Source of the DNA: Cyanobacteriota bacterium
GTDB lineage: Bacteria; Cyanobacteriota; Cyanobacteriia; PCC-6307; Cyanobiaceae
Direction of reading: 5' to 3'
Length of the DNA stretch: 64,000 nt
Assembly (NCBI GenBank): GCA_026389315.1
Contig: JAPLIC010000063.1
Coordinates: 1-64,000, forward strand
Program-made: the position numbers and the translations under genes
In this document: positions 8,471-18,613 of the stretch, piece after piece
How the letters are laid out: every line of letters begins with the position of its first letter
Numbering within the stretch: the stretch's first letter is position 1
The notes under the pieces: generated by a model
Told to the model about the DNA's origin: nothing
Seen by the model: the letters and a program-made list of their open reading frames with translations, nothing else
Database searches by the model: none

Positions 8471-11400
8471 ATGTTTACCCAGGTCCGCTCCGCCAACCGC
8501 CGAGTCAGCCCTGAACATGGCGATGATCGGGCCCTGATGCGGGCTGTTTACGTGGTGCTTGAGCCCCAGTACCAAAACGCCCTGACCAGTGCCGCCACCA
8601 GCATCAACGAACAGAACAGCGGTCTGGCGGTGGAACTGAATGGCTATCTGATCGAAGAGCTGCGGGATCCGGAGAATTATAAGCAATTTTGTAAAGATGT
8701 CGCCGAAGCCGATGTCTTCATCGCTTCTTTGATTTTCATTGAAGATCTGGCGCAGAAGGTGGTCGAAGCCGTGGCGCCCCACCGCGATCACCTCAAAGCT
8801 GCCGTGGTGTTTCCCTCCATGCCAGAGGTGATGCGCCTCAACAAGCTGGGCACTTTTTCGATGGCCCAGCTGGGCCAAAGCAAGAGCGCTATTGCCCAGT
8901 TCATGAAGAAGCGCAAAGAGAAAGGCGGTAGTGCTGGGTTCCAGGACGCGATGCTCAAGCTGCTGAACACCTTGCCCACAGTCCTGAAATATCTGCCGGT
9001 GGAAAAGGCCCAAGACGCCCGCTCCTTCATGCTCAGCTTCCAATACTGGCTCGGGGGCACACCCGACAATCTGCGCAACTTCCTGTTGATGCTGGCCGAT
9101 AAATATGTCTTTCCCCGCGGGGAAGATGGTCGTCCCCAGCTAGTAGTGGCCGAACCAGTGGTTTTTCCCGATCTGGGCCTGTGGCATCCCCTGGCTCCTG
9201 GCATGTTTGAAGACCTTAAGGAATACCTCAACTGGAACAGCAGCCGAAGCGACCTCAGCGAAAAGGCCAAGAGCGGGCCTGTCATTGGCCTGGTGCTGCA
9301 ACGCAGCCACATCGTCACCGGTGATGAAGCCCATTACGTGGCCGTGATTCAAGAATTGGAGTACCGAGGCGCCACCGTCATCCCAGTCTTCTGCGGTGGC
9401 CTGGACTTCAGCAAGCCGGTCAACGCCTTCTTCTACGACCCCATCAATCCTGAAACCCCTTTGGTGGATGGGGTGGTCAGCCTGACGGGCTTTGCCCTGG
9501 TGGGGGGTCCGGCCCGCCAGGACCACCCCAAGGCGATCGAAGCCCTCAGCCGGCTCAACAGGCCGTACATGGTCGCCCTGCCCCTGGTCTTTCAGACCAC
9601 ACAGGAATGGGAAGAGAGCGACCTGGGATTGCATCCGGTGCAAGTGGCCCTGCAAATTGCCATTCCCGAGTTGGACGGCGCCATCGAACCGATCGTGCTT
9701 TCGGGCCGCGATGACGCCACCGGCAAGGCCCATACCCTCCAAGATCGGGTGGAAGCGATCGCCGAGCGCTCAATTCGCTGGGCCTCGCTGCGCATCAAAC
9801 CCCGCTCCGCCAAAAAATTGGCGATCACTGTATTCAGCTTCCCCCCTGACAAGGGGAACGTTGGAACCGCCGCCTACCTGGACGTATTTGGTTCGATCTA
9901 CCGCGTCCTCAAAGAGATGAAGGCCAAGGGCTACGACGTCCAGGACATGCCCCGCAACCCCAAGGCTCTGATGGATGCGGTGCTCCAGGATCCAGAGGCC
10001 CTGGCAGGGGCGCCAGAACTGGCCATCGCCCATCGCATGAGTGTGGCCGAGTATGAGCGGCTCACTCCCTATTCTGCCCGTCTCGAAGAGAACTGGGGCA
10101 AACCCCCCGGCAACCTCAACTCCGACGGCACCAACCTTCTGATCTACGGACGTCACTTCGGCAATGTGTTTGTAGGCGTCCAACCGACTTTCGGCTACGA
10201 AGGGGATCCCATGCGCTTGCTTTATTCCCGCAGCGCTAGTCCTCACCACGGCTTTGCCGCCTATTACACCTATTTAGAGAAAGTCTGGCAAGCCGACGCC
10301 GTGCTGCATTTCGGCACCCACGGCTCCCTTGAATTCATGCCGGGCAAACAGATGGGCATGAGCGAAGCCTGCTACCCCGACTCCCTGATCGGCTCCCTGC
10401 CGAACCTGTATTACTACGCCGCCAACAATCCCTCTGAAGCGACCATCGCCAAGCGGCGCGGCTACGCCGCGACGATCAGTTATCTCACCCCTCCCGCCGA
10501 AAATGCTGGTCTGTACAAAGGCCTCAAAGAACTGGGAGAACTGGTGGGCTCCTACCAACAGCTACGGGAGAGTTCCCGTGGCGTCCAAATCGTCAACGCG
10601 ATCATTGAGACGGCCCGTCAATGCAATCTTGATAAGGATGTCAACCTGCCGGAAGCCGATGACTCCGAACTGAGCCAGGACGAGCGGGATGGGGTGGTCG
10701 GCTCGGTTTATCGCCAGTTGATGGAAATCGAAAGCCGGCTGTTGCCCTGCGGGATGCACACCATCGGCAAACCGCCCACTGCCGAGGAAGCGATCGCTAC
10801 CTTGGTGAGTATCGCCGCCCTGGAGCGCGAAGAGGAAGAACTGCGTTCGCTACCAGGTCTGTTAGCGGAAGCCCGGGGACGCACGATCACGGAGATCTAC
10901 AAAGGCAACGACAACGGCATCCTGAGCGATGTCGAACTCAACCGCACCATCACCGAAACCTGTCGAGCAGCGGTTGGTGCCATGGTGCGCCAAGTGACCG
11001 GCAATGATGGGCGTGTCAACTTGCGGCCCAACTTCGGCTGGTTCTTCAACCTGTTCGATCGCTTGGGTTTCAAACTGCCCAGTCCCTGGCTAGCGGCCTG
11101 TCGCAGCGCAGGCTTCGGTGCAGTCAACCAGATTGAACTGGACAAACAATTCGCCTATCTGCGTTTTTGCCTTGAGCAGATTTGCGCGGATATGGAAATG
11201 GAGAGCCTGCTGAAGGCCCTCGATGGCGAATACGTGCTGCCCGGTCCTGGGGGCGATCCAATCCGCAACCCTGGGGTACTACCTAGTGGCAAAAACATTC
11301 ACGCCCTGGACCCCCAATCCATTCCAACAAAGGCCGCGATTGCCTCGGCCAAGCTGGTTGTGGACAGGTTGATCGAACGTCAAAAAGCAGATCAGGGAAC

Positions 11401-12475
11401 CTGGCCCGAAACCATTGCCTGCGTGCTGTGGGGTACGGACAATATTAAGACCTATGGGGAGTCCCTGGCCCAGATCCTCTGGTTTATTGGAGTGCGGCCG
11501 ATGAGCGATTCCCTGGGTCGAGTCAACAAACTCGAGCTCATTTCTTTGGAAGAATTGGGACGCCCTCGCATTGATGTGGTGGTGAATTGCAGCGGTGTTT
11601 TCCGCGATCTATTTATTAACCAGATGGCCCTAATCGACCAAGGGGTTAAGATGGCAGCCGAGGCTGATGAGCCCCTTGCGATGAACTTTGTGCGCAAGCA
11701 CAGTCAAGAGCAGGCGGCAGAGCAAGGCATCTCCCTGCGGGAGGCTGCTACACGGGTGTTCTCAAATGCAAGCGGCAGCTACAGCTCAAATGTCAATTTA
11801 GCGGTTGAAAACAGTACCTGGGAAGAAGAGGGTGAGCTACAAGAGATGTATCTCTCACGTAAAACATTCGCCTTTAATGCCGACAATCCTGGCGAAATGA
11901 ATCAAAAGCGAGATGTTTTCGAGTCGGCCATGAAAACCGCAGATGTCACCTTTCAAAACTTGGATTCAGCCGAAATCTCCCTCACCGATGTCAGTCACTA
12001 CTTTGATTCTGATCCCACTAAGTTGATTGCTGGTTTGCGGGATGATGGCAAGGCGCCGACCAGCTACATCGCTGACACCACCACTGCCAATGCCCAAGTG
12101 CGCTCTTTGAGTGAGACCATCCGCCTCGATTCCCGCACAAAGCTACTTAACCCCAAGTGGTATGAGGGCATGCTCAATTCTGGTTATGAAGGGGTTAGGG
12201 AAGTAGCCAAGAGACTCAACTTCACCCTGGGCTGGAGCGCTACGAGTGGCGCTGTGGACAACTTTGTTTACGAAGAAGCCAACGACACTTTTATCAACGA
12301 CGCCGAAATGCGCCAGCGGCTAATGGATCTCAACCCCCACAGCTTTCGTAGAATTGTCAGCACCTTGCTGGAGGTGAACGGCCGCGGCTATTGGGAAACT
12401 AGCGACGAAAACATAGCCCAGCTCCAGGAAATTTACCAGGAGATCGAAGATCGTATCGAGGGAGTCAAAAACTGA
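8471..12475 (+). CDS. chlH: magnesium chelatase subunit H
   Basis: The 1334-residue protein is the porphyrin-binding catalytic subunit of Mg-chelatase, which with ChlI and ChlD inserts Mg2+ into protoporphyrin IX at the first step of chlorophyll synthesis. It is full length for the family and shows the CobN/Mg-chelatase signatures [16 protein letters not shown] and the conserved G-N-N-x-x-N-G-I-L-like stretch near residue 815. The 285-base gap to the divergent dapB should hold its promoter. Codon use becomes noticeably less GC-rich in its last kilobase. It ends 23 bases from the convergent oxidoreductase gene. Confidence 0.97.
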   Translation: MFTQVRSANRRVSPEHGDDRALMRAVYVVLEPQYQNALTSAATSINEQNSGLAVELNGYLIEELRDPENYKQFCKDVAEADVFIASLIFIEDLAQKVVEAVAPHRDHLKAAVVFPSMPEVMRLNKLGTFSMAQLGQSKSAIAQFMKKRKEKGGSAGFQDAMLKLLNTLPTVLKYLPVEKAQDARSFMLSFQYWLGGTPDNLRNFLLMLADKYVFPRGEDGRPQLVVAEPVVFPDLGLWHPLAPGMFEDLKEYLNWNSSRSDLSEKAKSGPVIGLVLQRSHIVTGDEAHYVAVIQELEYRGATVIPVFCGGLDFSKPVNAFFYDPINPETPLVDGVVSLTGFALVGGPARQDHPKAIEALSRLNRPYMVALPLVFQTTQEWEESDLGLHPVQVALQIAIPELDGAIEPIVLSGRDDATGKAHTLQDRVEAIAERSIRWASLRIKPRSAKKLAITVFSFPPDKGNVGTAAYLDVFGSIYRVLKEMKAKGYDVQDMPRNPKALMDAVLQDPEALAGAPELAIAHRMSVAEYERLTPYSARLEENWGKPPGNLNSDGTNLLIYGRHFGNVFVGVQPTFGYEGDPMRLLYSRSASPHHGFAAYYTYLEKVWQADAVLHFGTHGSLEFMPGKQMGMSEACYPDSLIGSLPNLYYYAANNPSEATIAKRRGYAATISYLTPPAENAGLYKGLKELGELVGSYQQLRESSRGVQIVNAIIETARQCNLDKDVNLPEADDSELSQDERDGVVGSVYRQLMEIESRLLPCGMHTIGKPPTAEEAIATLVSIAALEREEEELRSLPGLLAEARGRTITEIYKGNDNGILSDVELNRTITETCRAAVGAMVRQVTGNDGRVNLRPNFGWFFNLFDRLGFKLPSPWLAACRSAGFGAVNQIELDKQFAYLRFCLEQICADMEMESLLKALDGEYVLPGPGGDPIRNPGVLPSGKNIHALDPQSIPTKAAIASAKLVVDRLIERQKADQGTWPETIACVLWGTDNIKTYGESLAQILWFIGVRPMSDSLGRVNKLELISLEELGRPRIDVVVNCSGVFRDLFINQMALIDQGVKMAAEADEPLAMNFVRKHSQEQAAEQGISLREAATRVFSNASGSYSSNVNLAVENSTWEEEGELQEMYLSRKTFAFNADNPGEMNQKRDVFESAMKTADVTFQNLDSAEISLTDVSHYFDSDPTKLIAGLRDDGKAPTSYIADTTTANAQVRSLSETIRLDSRTKLLNPKWYEGMLNSGYEGVREVAKRLNFTLGWSATSGAVDNFVYEEANDTFINDAEMRQRLMDLNPHSFRRIVSTLLEVNGRGYWETSDENIAQLQEIYQEIEDRIEGVKN

Positions 12476-12498
12476 GTCAAACTCTTGCTTTTTTCCAG

Positions 12499-13599
12499 CT
12501 AAAGCACGACCTGCCCACCCTCCGCCTCGCGGGCGGCGTCACAGCAACGCTGGCTGGCTGCCGCCTCCGCCAGGCCCGGAACCATCGGCCGCCCCTCCCC
12601 GATCGCCGCTGCCCAACGACCAATCAGCCGCCGGACCGGGGCGATGCGCCCATCGCTCCAAGTGCATGGGAAGGCCAGGGTGGGATCCGGCGTTAACTCC
12701 GTGAGCCCCGGCTCCCCTGGCCGCCCTCTCCAGAGCCGGAAACCATGGACGTAATCCGCCTGGTTGGGGGAACCCAACACAAAGGTGGCTTCACTGCCAT
12801 GGAGTTCGAGCCAGCAGCCGCGCCCGTGACGGGCCACCGAGGCCAGGCTGAGCTGGGCTGGCACCCTTCGGCCCCAGCCATCCTGCAATTGGAGCTGGAC
12901 TAGGGCGATGTCCTCCGCATCGACGGTGGCCATGGGGCCACCGTCGCCCAGGGGCCGCTCGGCAATGGCCGTACTGAGGCTGGCCTGCAGGCGACGACTG
13001 GGGCCGACCAGCCAATGCAGCATGTCAAAAGCATGGGTGCCCAGGGCCCCCAAAACGCCCCCGCCTGCAGCCGCCTGGGAATACCAGCTCCAGGGGCGGC
13101 TGGCGTCGGCCCGACTGCTCATCAACCAGTCGAGCTTGACAAGCCAAGGTTCGCCAAGGCTGCCTTCGGCCAGCAGAGCCGCCAACTGCTGGAACAAAGG
13201 CACGGCCCGATATTCAAAATCGACTGCCACCACACAGCCCTGGCGCAAGGCCAACTTTTGCAAAGCCAGCACCTGGTCGTTGTGGAGGGCCACCGGCTTT
13301 TCGAGCAACAAATGTTTGCCTGCCCGAAGCGCCGCCTGCGCCAGGGCAAAACGGGGGGCTGGCGGCGTGGCGATCACCACCGCATCAAGGGCGGGATCGG
13401 CCAGCATCGCCTCAAAATCCGTGAAGCCAGGCAGCTCCGCCCCACGGCACACCTCGTCAAGCCTCTCCTGGCGAGGGTGCCAAAGGGCCACGGGCTCGGT
13501 GGCGTGGCAATCGCGCAGGGCCGGCAGATGGACGGCCGCACCAAATCCCAATCCGGCTACGGCAACCCGCAGGGGCCCCTTGGCCAGGAGCTCAGCCAC
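12499..13599 (-). CDS. Gfo/Idh/MocA family oxidoreductase
   Basis: The 366-residue product has an N-terminal Rossmann motif A-G-L-G-F-G-A-A, the I-A-T-P-P motif and the signature E-K-P-V-A-L near residue 95, followed by the C-terminal alpha/beta domain of this family. These NAD(P)-dependent enzymes act on sugars, inositols or bilins; the substrate is not evident. The start is taken as GTG at 13599, preceded by a strong AGGAGGGG site seven bases upstream. This overlaps the stop of the upstream gene by 8 nt, so the two are likely coupled. Confidence 0.85.
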   Translation of the reverse strand: MAELLAKGPLRVAVAGLGFGAAVHLPALRDCHATEPVALWHPRQERLDEVCRGAELPGFTDFEAMLADPALDAVVIATPPAPRFALAQAALRAGKHLLLEKPVALHNDQVLALQKLALRQGCVVAVDFEYRAVPLFQQLAALLAEGSLGEPWLVKLDWLMSSRADASRPWSWYSQAAAGGGVLGALGTHAFDMLHWLVGPSRRLQASLSTAIAERPLGDGGPMATVDAEDIALVQLQLQDGWGRRVPAQLSLASVARHGRGCWLELHGSEATFVLGSPNQADYVHGFRLWRGRPGEPGLTELTPDPTLAFPCTWSDGRIAPVRRLIGRWAAAIGEGRPMVPGLAEAAASQRCCDAAREAEGGQVVL

Positions 13600-14119
13600 G
13601 GGACCCCTCCTGGCCTTGGAGCAGACCGGCCCCGGCGGCGCACACCTCGTTGAGGAGTCGCCGCACCAAATCATCGGGCCCGGCAGGCTGCCACTGGGAG
13701 CCCCAGCGGGGCAAGCCGTTGACCGCCAAATCCCGGTAAAGGGCCTGATCGCAGTCCAGCTCCATCACATAAAGAGTCCCAGGGGACTGGCGGAGCGATC
13801 GGGAACCAGGGTTCGCGCCTTCAGGAACTGGGGCATTCTCATCTGCCGAGGCCGCCCCGGCGGTGTCAAGATCAGGTGTCGGCTGGAAGCGACTCAAAAC
13901 CGTTAAGTGTCCCTGGCGAGAAAGACGCAGGCTGCCCGAATCCCACCACTGGCGGCCTTCGGCGCTGGCGGTCAGCTCCTGCCAGGCCACCGGACCTGCC
14001 CAGGCGGGCCGAACCGGACCGAGCAACAAGGCCACTGGCAGCAGCAAAAGGGCCAGAAACAGCCAGGTGGCTCCCCGGCTGGAGAGCCTCCGCAACCCAG
14101 CCCAAAGTGCATGGATCAC
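13592..14119 (-). CDS. predicted secreted hypothetical protein
   Basis: The 175-residue product begins with a short basic stretch and a clear hydrophobic core ([15 protein letters not shown]) ending in R-P-A-W-A, a good signal peptide with cleavage near residue 41. The mature part contains [13 protein letters not shown] and [10 protein letters not shown], as in small cyanobacterial periplasmic proteins of unknown role. It overlaps accD by 4 nt upstream and the oxidoreductase by 8 nt downstream, so all three form one transcript. Confidence 0.65.
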   Translation of the reverse strand: MIHALWAGLRRLSSRGATWLFLALLLLPVALLLGPVRPAWAGPVAWQELTASAEGRQWWDSGSLRLSRQGHLTVLSRFQPTPDLDTAGAASADENAPVPEGANPGSRSLRQSPGTLYVMELDCDQALYRDLAVNGLPRWGSQWQPAGPDDLVRRLLNEVCAAGAGLLQGQEGSRG

Positions 14120-15006
14120 AGGGCCACAGGCACGGACTGGCGCGCCACCCCGTGCAATTCGAGCAGGACAGCCAAGGTGGAACGCAGCTCGGTGCGGGGA
14201 ATGATGGCATCGACAAACCCATGATCCTGCAGGTACTCGGCCGTCTGGAATCCCTCGGGCAGCTTCTCCCTCAGGGTCTGTTCAATCACACGCCGGCCGG
14301 CAAAACCAATCAGGGCCTTGGGTTCGGCCAAAATGAGGTCGCCCAGCATGGCAAAGCTGGCCGTCACCCCACCGGTGGTGGGATGGGTGAGCAGGGGGAG
14401 ATAGAGAAGCCTGGCCTGGCGGTGGTGCTGCAGGGCCCCGGAAATTTTCGCCATCTGCATGAGACTGAGCATGCCTTCCTGCATGCGGGCGCCACCGGAG
14501 GCACAAACAATCATCAGGGGGTAGCGACGAAGGGTGGCCTCTTCCACTAGCCGCGTGAGCTTTTCGCCCACCACCGACCCCATCGAACCGCCCATAAAGC
14601 GGAAATCCATCACCCCCAGGGCCAGGGGCAATCCCTGCAGCCGGCACAAGCCCGTAACCACGGCATCTCGCAACCCTGTTGCCGCCTGGGCGTCGCGCAG
14701 GCGATCGGCATAGCTGCGCCGATCCTTGAAGGCCAGGGGATCGGTGGGGGACATCTCAACGTCCAGGGGCTCGAAACTGCCCTCATCGGCCAGTAAGCGG
14801 ATGCGCTCGGCACTGTCAATGCGGTTGTGGTAGGCGCAGGCCTTGCAGACGCTGGCATGGGCGATCAGGTCCTTGCGATAGACCACCTCCCCGCATTCGG
14901 GACACTTACTCCAGAGGCCATCGCCCTCATCACTTTCGGGAACCTGGTTAGGCCGCACCGCCGGAGCGTTCTTGCGGCGATCAGCGAACCAGTCAAACAG
15001 CGACAT
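14116..15006 (-). CDS. accD: acetyl-CoA carboxylase carboxyltransferase subunit beta
   Basis: The 296-residue subunit, with AccA, transfers the carboxyl group from biotin to acetyl-CoA to make malonyl-CoA for fatty-acid synthesis. The N-terminal zinc ribbon C-P-E-C...C-K-A-C lies near residues 35-57. The crotonase-like core has S-G-G-A-R-M-Q-E-G near 168 and [10 protein letters not shown] near 205. Length is normal. It starts at ATG 15006. The stop overlaps the start of the next gene by 4 nt. Confidence 0.97.
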   Translation of the reverse strand: MSLFDWFADRRKNAPAVRPNQVPESDEGDGLWSKCPECGEVVYRKDLIAHASVCKACAYHNRIDSAERIRLLADEGSFEPLDVEMSPTDPLAFKDRRSYADRLRDAQAATGLRDAVVTGLCRLQGLPLALGVMDFRFMGGSMGSVVGEKLTRLVEEATLRRYPLMIVCASGGARMQEGMLSLMQMAKISGALQHHRQARLLYLPLLTHPTTGGVTASFAMLGDLILAEPKALIGFAGRRVIEQTLREKLPEGFQTAEYLQDHGFVDAIIPRTELRSTLAVLLELHGVARQSVPVAL

Positions 15007-15063
15007 TTGCGGGGCAAGGACTGGGAGGGACCATCCCCTATTTAAGAACCTGGAGCTACCGGT

Positions 15064-15930
15064 TCAAGGTTGCGGCAGCAAAAGATCGAGCCAAAAGCGG
15101 GAGCCGGCCCACCAGACCGCCAGGGTGCCGGCGGCCAGGAACGGGCCGAAGGCGAGGGCCTGGCCCCGCCGCAGTCGGCCGGTCAGACGACCGAGCAGGC
15201 CGAACAGACCACCGGAAATCACCGCCAGGGCCACCGCCAATCCAAGCCCCAACGGCCCCAACCAGGCCCCCATCAGGGCCGCCAGCTTGGCGTCCCCCAA
15301 TCCCAAGGCCGGTTTGCCGAAGGCGCGCGCAGCCAAGGCGCTGCTCAGCTCGAAACCCAAAAGCCCCATGGCCGCCGCCAAAACATGGGAAAACAGCAAA
15401 GAACGACCAATCGTCGGCCCCTGCTGGAAGCCGAGCAGGGCCGTCACGGCCAAGCCGGCCACAAGCCCCCAGCGACAGAGGGGTTCGGGCAACCAGAGGC
15501 TGTCGAGATCGATCAGCACCAGCGGAATCAGCCAACTCACCAAGACCCAGCCGGCTAGCAACAGCAACAAGGGATTCGGGGCCGGACCCATGGCTGCTGG
15601 TTGGGCCAGCAGGGTGATCACCCACAACAGGGCACAAGCCGATTCCACCAACGGATACCGCCTGGAAATGGGGGCCTTGCAATGCCGGCAACGACCCCGC
15701 AACAGCACCCAGGAGAGCACCGGGATGTTGTCCCACCAAGCCAGAGTGGTGCCGCAGCGGGGACAGTGGCTGGAAGGCCAGAGGATGGATTCCTGGCGCG
15801 GCAATCGCCACGTGACCACATTAAGAAAACTTCCCACGGCCGCCCCCAACAGGGCAGTGATCAGGGCATGGGCCAGCGGCATGAGAGGGGCCAGCGGCAT
15901 AAGAGGGGCCAGCGGCATAAGAGGGGCCAT
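15064..15930 (-). CDS. pilD: prepilin peptidase
   Basis: This integral membrane aspartic protease cleaves and N-methylates type IV prepilins. It shows G-S-F-L-N-V, the zinc tetrad C-P-R-C...C-R-H-C, D-N-I-P-V-L-S-W, the first catalytic Asp in the L-I-D-L-D-S segment and the second in G-L-G-D-A-K-L, plus six to eight hydrophobic segments. The start is uncertain: an in-frame 18-bp repeat places ATG codons at residues 1, 5, 11 and 17 of the reading begun at 15930. All precede the first membrane helix. The upstream gene ends at 15936. Confidence 0.92.
   Translation of the reverse strand: MAPLMPLAPLMPLAPLMPLAHALITALLGAAVGSFLNVVTWRLPRQESILWPSSHCPRCGTTLAWWDNIPVLSWVLLRGRCRHCKAPISRRYPLVESACALLWVITLLAQPAAMGPAPNPLLLLLAGWVLVSWLIPLVLIDLDSLWLPEPLCRWGLVAGLAVTALLGFQQGPTIGRSLLFSHVLAAAMGLLGFELSSALAARAFGKPALGLGDAKLAALMGAWLGPLGLGLAVALAVISGGLFGLLGRLTGRLRRGQALAFGPFLAAGTLAVWWAGSRFWLDLLLPQP
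15867..15928 (-). repeat. 18-bp in-frame tandem repeat at pilD start
   Basis: Perfect units occupy 15885-15902 and 15903-15920, flanked by a slightly diverged unit at 15867-15884 and a partial one at 15921-15928. On the minus strand each unit encodes M-P-L-A-P-L, so each copy supplies another ATG in the pilD frame. The repeat lies at the very N-terminus, ahead of the membrane domain. Confidence 0.9.
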
Positions 15931-15935
15931 GGCGG

Positions 15936-16379
15936 TTAGCTGGTCCAACGGGGCGTGCCGCCCCGGGGAGAGCGGGAACGGGTTTGGCTGCGACCCCGCA
16001 ACCAATCAATGGGTACGAACTGTTCTTGAGGCAGCAGCACCGGAAGATCAAACACCACCCGGCCCTGGCGACTTTCACCCACCATGACGACGCCGGCCGG
16101 CTCAACGCCCGTAGGACCTGTGGAGAGAAAGGCGTGATAAACCTGGCGAGCCGAGCTCAACAGTGCGCGACTGTTGATGCGGTCCAACCGCAGGGGCGTC
16201 ACGGCCCAAGGAACCTGGCTCACCTCGGCACTGCGATCTGCCGAGCGCCCAGTGGACTGGGTTCCCTCAAGCGATCGAGCCGGGCCGATCAGAAAAGAAG
16301 GAGAAAGAGGAGGCCCAGGTTGACCGGAGGCTGGATTGGCTGAGGAGGGGATGATAATTGGACGGTGACCGTTGATCAC
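15936..16379 (-). CDS. hypothetical protein upstream of pilD
   Basis: The 147-residue product has a disordered N-terminal third and a C-terminal half with V-V-M-V-G-E-S-R-Q-G-R-V-V-F-D-L-P-V-L-L-P-Q-E-Q-F-V-P-I-D-W, an apparent compact beta domain, then an Arg/Ser-rich tail. I do not recognise the family. There is no signal peptide or membrane span. It ends 5 bases before the pilD start and begins 48 bases after prk, so it could be part of a prk-pilD-accD transcript. Confidence 0.55.
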   Translation of the reverse strand: MINGHRPIIIPSSANPASGQPGPPLSPSFLIGPARSLEGTQSTGRSADRSAEVSQVPWAVTPLRLDRINSRALLSSARQVYHAFLSTGPTGVEPAGVVMVGESRQGRVVFDLPVLLPQEQFVPIDWLRGRSQTRSRSPRGGTPRWTS

Positions 16380-16427
16380 CCGACCTTGGCCGCAAGTGTA
16401 AGTGCGAAAGGTTCGCTATGGCGGCGA

Positions 16428-17330
16428 TCAAGCTGCGATCTTCTTTTCTTCCAGCATGCGATGGATGATCGGAGTCAGGATGATCTCCATGGCAAAACCC
16501 ATCTTGCCGCCATTGACAACAAGGCTTGTGGGGCTGGACATGAAGGAGCCATGAATCATGCGGAGCAGGTACTGGAAATCAATGCCCCACTTCTCGCGAG
16601 CTCCGCGACGGAAGTGGATGATCACGAAACTTTCATCGGCCGTGGGAATGCTGCGGCAGATGAAAGGGTTGGACGTGTCGACCGTCGGTACCCGCTGGAA
16701 GTTGATGTCGGTGCGGCTGAACTGGGGCGTGATGTGGTTGATGTAGTCGGGCATCCGCCGCAAAATCGTGTCCACGATCGCTTCGGCCGAGTAGCCCCGC
16801 TCGGCATTGTCCCGCTGGATCTTCTGGATCCACTCCAGGTTGGCGATGGGCACCACCCCCACCAGGAGATCGGCATAACGGGCAACGTCATAGCCTTCGC
16901 CGACGACACCGCCGTGCAGGCCTTCATAAAACAACAGGTCTGTCTGATCTGGAATCGGCTCCCAGGGGGTGAACTGGCCAGGCTCCAAATCGGTGCCTAG
17001 ACGGGCGTTGTGATCGGCGGCCTCCTCTACGGAGTGAAGGTAGTAGCGCTTCTGACCACCGCCGGTTTCGCCGTAGACCCGGAATAATTCTTCGAGCTTG
17101 TCAAAAAGGTTGGCCTCGGGGCCGAAATGGGAGAAGTTCTCACCGGATTGCAGCGCCCGGCTCATGGCCTCCTTCATCGGGCCGCGCTCGTAGCGGTGGT
17201 AGCTGTCACCTTCCACGACCGCCGGATGCAAGCCTTCGCGGGTGAAGATGTGTTCGAAGGCCCGTTTCACCGTGCTGGTTCCGGCTCCGGAGGACCCGGT
17301 GACGGCGACGACCGGATGACGCTTCGACAT
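16428..17330 (-). CDS. prk: phosphoribulokinase, class I (proteobacterial) type
   Basis: The 300-residue enzyme makes ribulose 1,5-bisphosphate from ribulose 5-phosphate and ATP in the Calvin cycle. The P-loop reads G-S-S-G-A-G-T-S-T. Further blocks H-F-G-P-E-A-N, L-L-F-Y-E-G-L-H-G-G-V-V, L-E-W-I-Q-K-I-Q-R-D and R-V-P-T-V-D-T-S-N-P-F-I match Rhodobacter-type class I enzymes, not the roughly 333-residue class II of plants and other cyanobacteria. The two N-terminal cysteines that form the class II regulatory disulfide are absent; only one Cys (in F-I-C-R) is present. ATG 17330 was chosen over one two codons upstream. It follows leuB by 64 bases. Confidence 0.95.
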   Translation of the reverse strand: MSKRHPVVAVTGSSGAGTSTVKRAFEHIFTREGLHPAVVEGDSYHRYERGPMKEAMSRALQSGENFSHFGPEANLFDKLEELFRVYGETGGGQKRYYLHSVEEAADHNARLGTDLEPGQFTPWEPIPDQTDLLFYEGLHGGVVGEGYDVARYADLLVGVVPIANLEWIQKIQRDNAERGYSAEAIVDTILRRMPDYINHITPQFSRTDINFQRVPTVDTSNPFICRSIPTADESFVIIHFRRGAREKWGIDFQYLLRMIHGSFMSSPTSLVVNGGKMGFAMEIILTPIIHRMLEEKKIAA

Positions 17331-17394
17331 CGGCACTCAGGGGTAGAGATGACAGCGAGTTTCGCAGATCGTCGGCCCGACTCTGGCCACCCCT

Positions 17395-18483
17395 TCAGGT
17401 CTCTTTAGCCGTCAGGGCTTCCAGCAGCAGGTCCCCCATGGCGCGACAGCCCAAGGCCGTGGCGGGATCCGACGCCAGGTCGCCGGTGCGGGCACCGGCC
17501 GCCAGCACCCGATCCACCGCAGCTTCCAGGTCGTCCGCCGCCGCCGACTGCTGCAGACCCAGGCGCAACATCATGGCGGCCGAAAGCACCATGGCCATGG
17601 GGTTGGCCCGATCCTGACCGGCGATATCGGGAGCCGAACCATGGACAGGCTCGAACAAACCCGGACCCTCAGAGCCCAGGGAGGCCGAAGGCAACATACC
17701 GATGCTGCCGGTGAGCATGGCGGCTTCGTCGCTGAGGATGTCGCCGAAGAGATTGCTGGTGAGGATCACATCGAACTGGCGGGGGTCCCGCACCAATTGC
17801 ATGGCGGCGTTATCCACATACATGTGGCTTAGAATGATCTTGGGAAAGTCCCCATGGATGGCCTCCACCCGGTCGCGCCAGAGCTGACTGACATCCAGCA
17901 CGTTGGCCTTGTCGACGGAACAGACCCGGCCTCGCCGTTGGGCCGCCAGGGCGAAGGCCACCCTGGCGATGCGATCGATCTCGTCATCGAAATAAGCCAT
18001 CGTGTTGAAGGCCCGCACCCGCCCCTCGGCCTCGACGCGGCCCTTGGGAAGTCCGAAATAGACGCCACCAATTAGCTCTCGCACCACCAGCAGGTCAACA
18101 CCGCTGATGACTTCTGGCCGCAGGCTGCTGGCGCCAATCAGGGCAGGAATGATCTTGACGGGCCGCAGATTGGCGAAGAGCCCCAGGCCCGAGCGCAAGG
18201 CCAGCAACCCGCTCTCCGGACGCTGCTCGCGGGGCAAGCTGTCGAAACGGGGCGAACCGATGGCGGCGAGCAGCACGGCGTCACTGCCAAGACAGGCCGC
18301 CAAAGTGCTTGCCGGGAGGGGCTCACCGGTGGCAACCAGGGCAGCGCCCCCGATCGGTTGCTCGTCAAACAGCAAACCGAAGCCATGGCGCCGGGCCACA
18401 ACCTCCAACAACTGTCGAGCTACCACAGTGATCTCCGGGCCGATCCCATCGCCGGGAAGCAGGGTGATCCGATAGCTGGTCAT
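17395..18483 (-). CDS. leuB: 3-isopropylmalate dehydrogenase
   Basis: The 362-residue enzyme oxidatively decarboxylates 3-isopropylmalate in leucine synthesis. It shows L-P-G-D-G-I-G-P-E at the N-terminus, L-L-A-A-I-G near residue 90, [17 protein letters not shown] near 190, and the metal-binding [10 protein letters not shown] block followed by G-S-A-P-D-I-A-G, which is diagnostic for isopropylmalate rather than isocitrate dehydrogenases. Start ATG is at 18483. prk follows on the same strand. Confidence 0.96.
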   Translation of the reverse strand: MTSYRITLLPGDGIGPEITVVARQLLEVVARRHGFGLLFDEQPIGGAALVATGEPLPASTLAACLGSDAVLLAAIGSPRFDSLPREQRPESGLLALRSGLGLFANLRPVKIIPALIGASSLRPEVISGVDLLVVRELIGGVYFGLPKGRVEAEGRVRAFNTMAYFDDEIDRIARVAFALAAQRRGRVCSVDKANVLDVSQLWRDRVEAIHGDFPKIILSHMYVDNAAMQLVRDPRQFDVILTSNLFGDILSDEAAMLTGSIGMLPSASLGSEGPGLFEPVHGSAPDIAGQDRANPMAMVLSAAMMLRLGLQQSAAADDLEAAVDRVLAAGARTGDLASDPATALGCRAMGDLLLEALTAKET

Positions 18484-18613
18484 CGGGGGCTGGCAAGGGG
18501 GTGACGCGGTGGCGGGCGGACCCGGGCGGGGGCCTGCGGGGGGCCTTTGGGCGTACCTTTCGGCAAGCCGAGACTACCCGCGCTCCAAAGCGGCAACCCG
18601 AGACCAGCGCCCT

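Noticed and set aside
15867-15928. Repeat array considered as a small CRISPR
   Set aside because: The 18-bp units are directly adjacent with no spacers and encode part of pilD.
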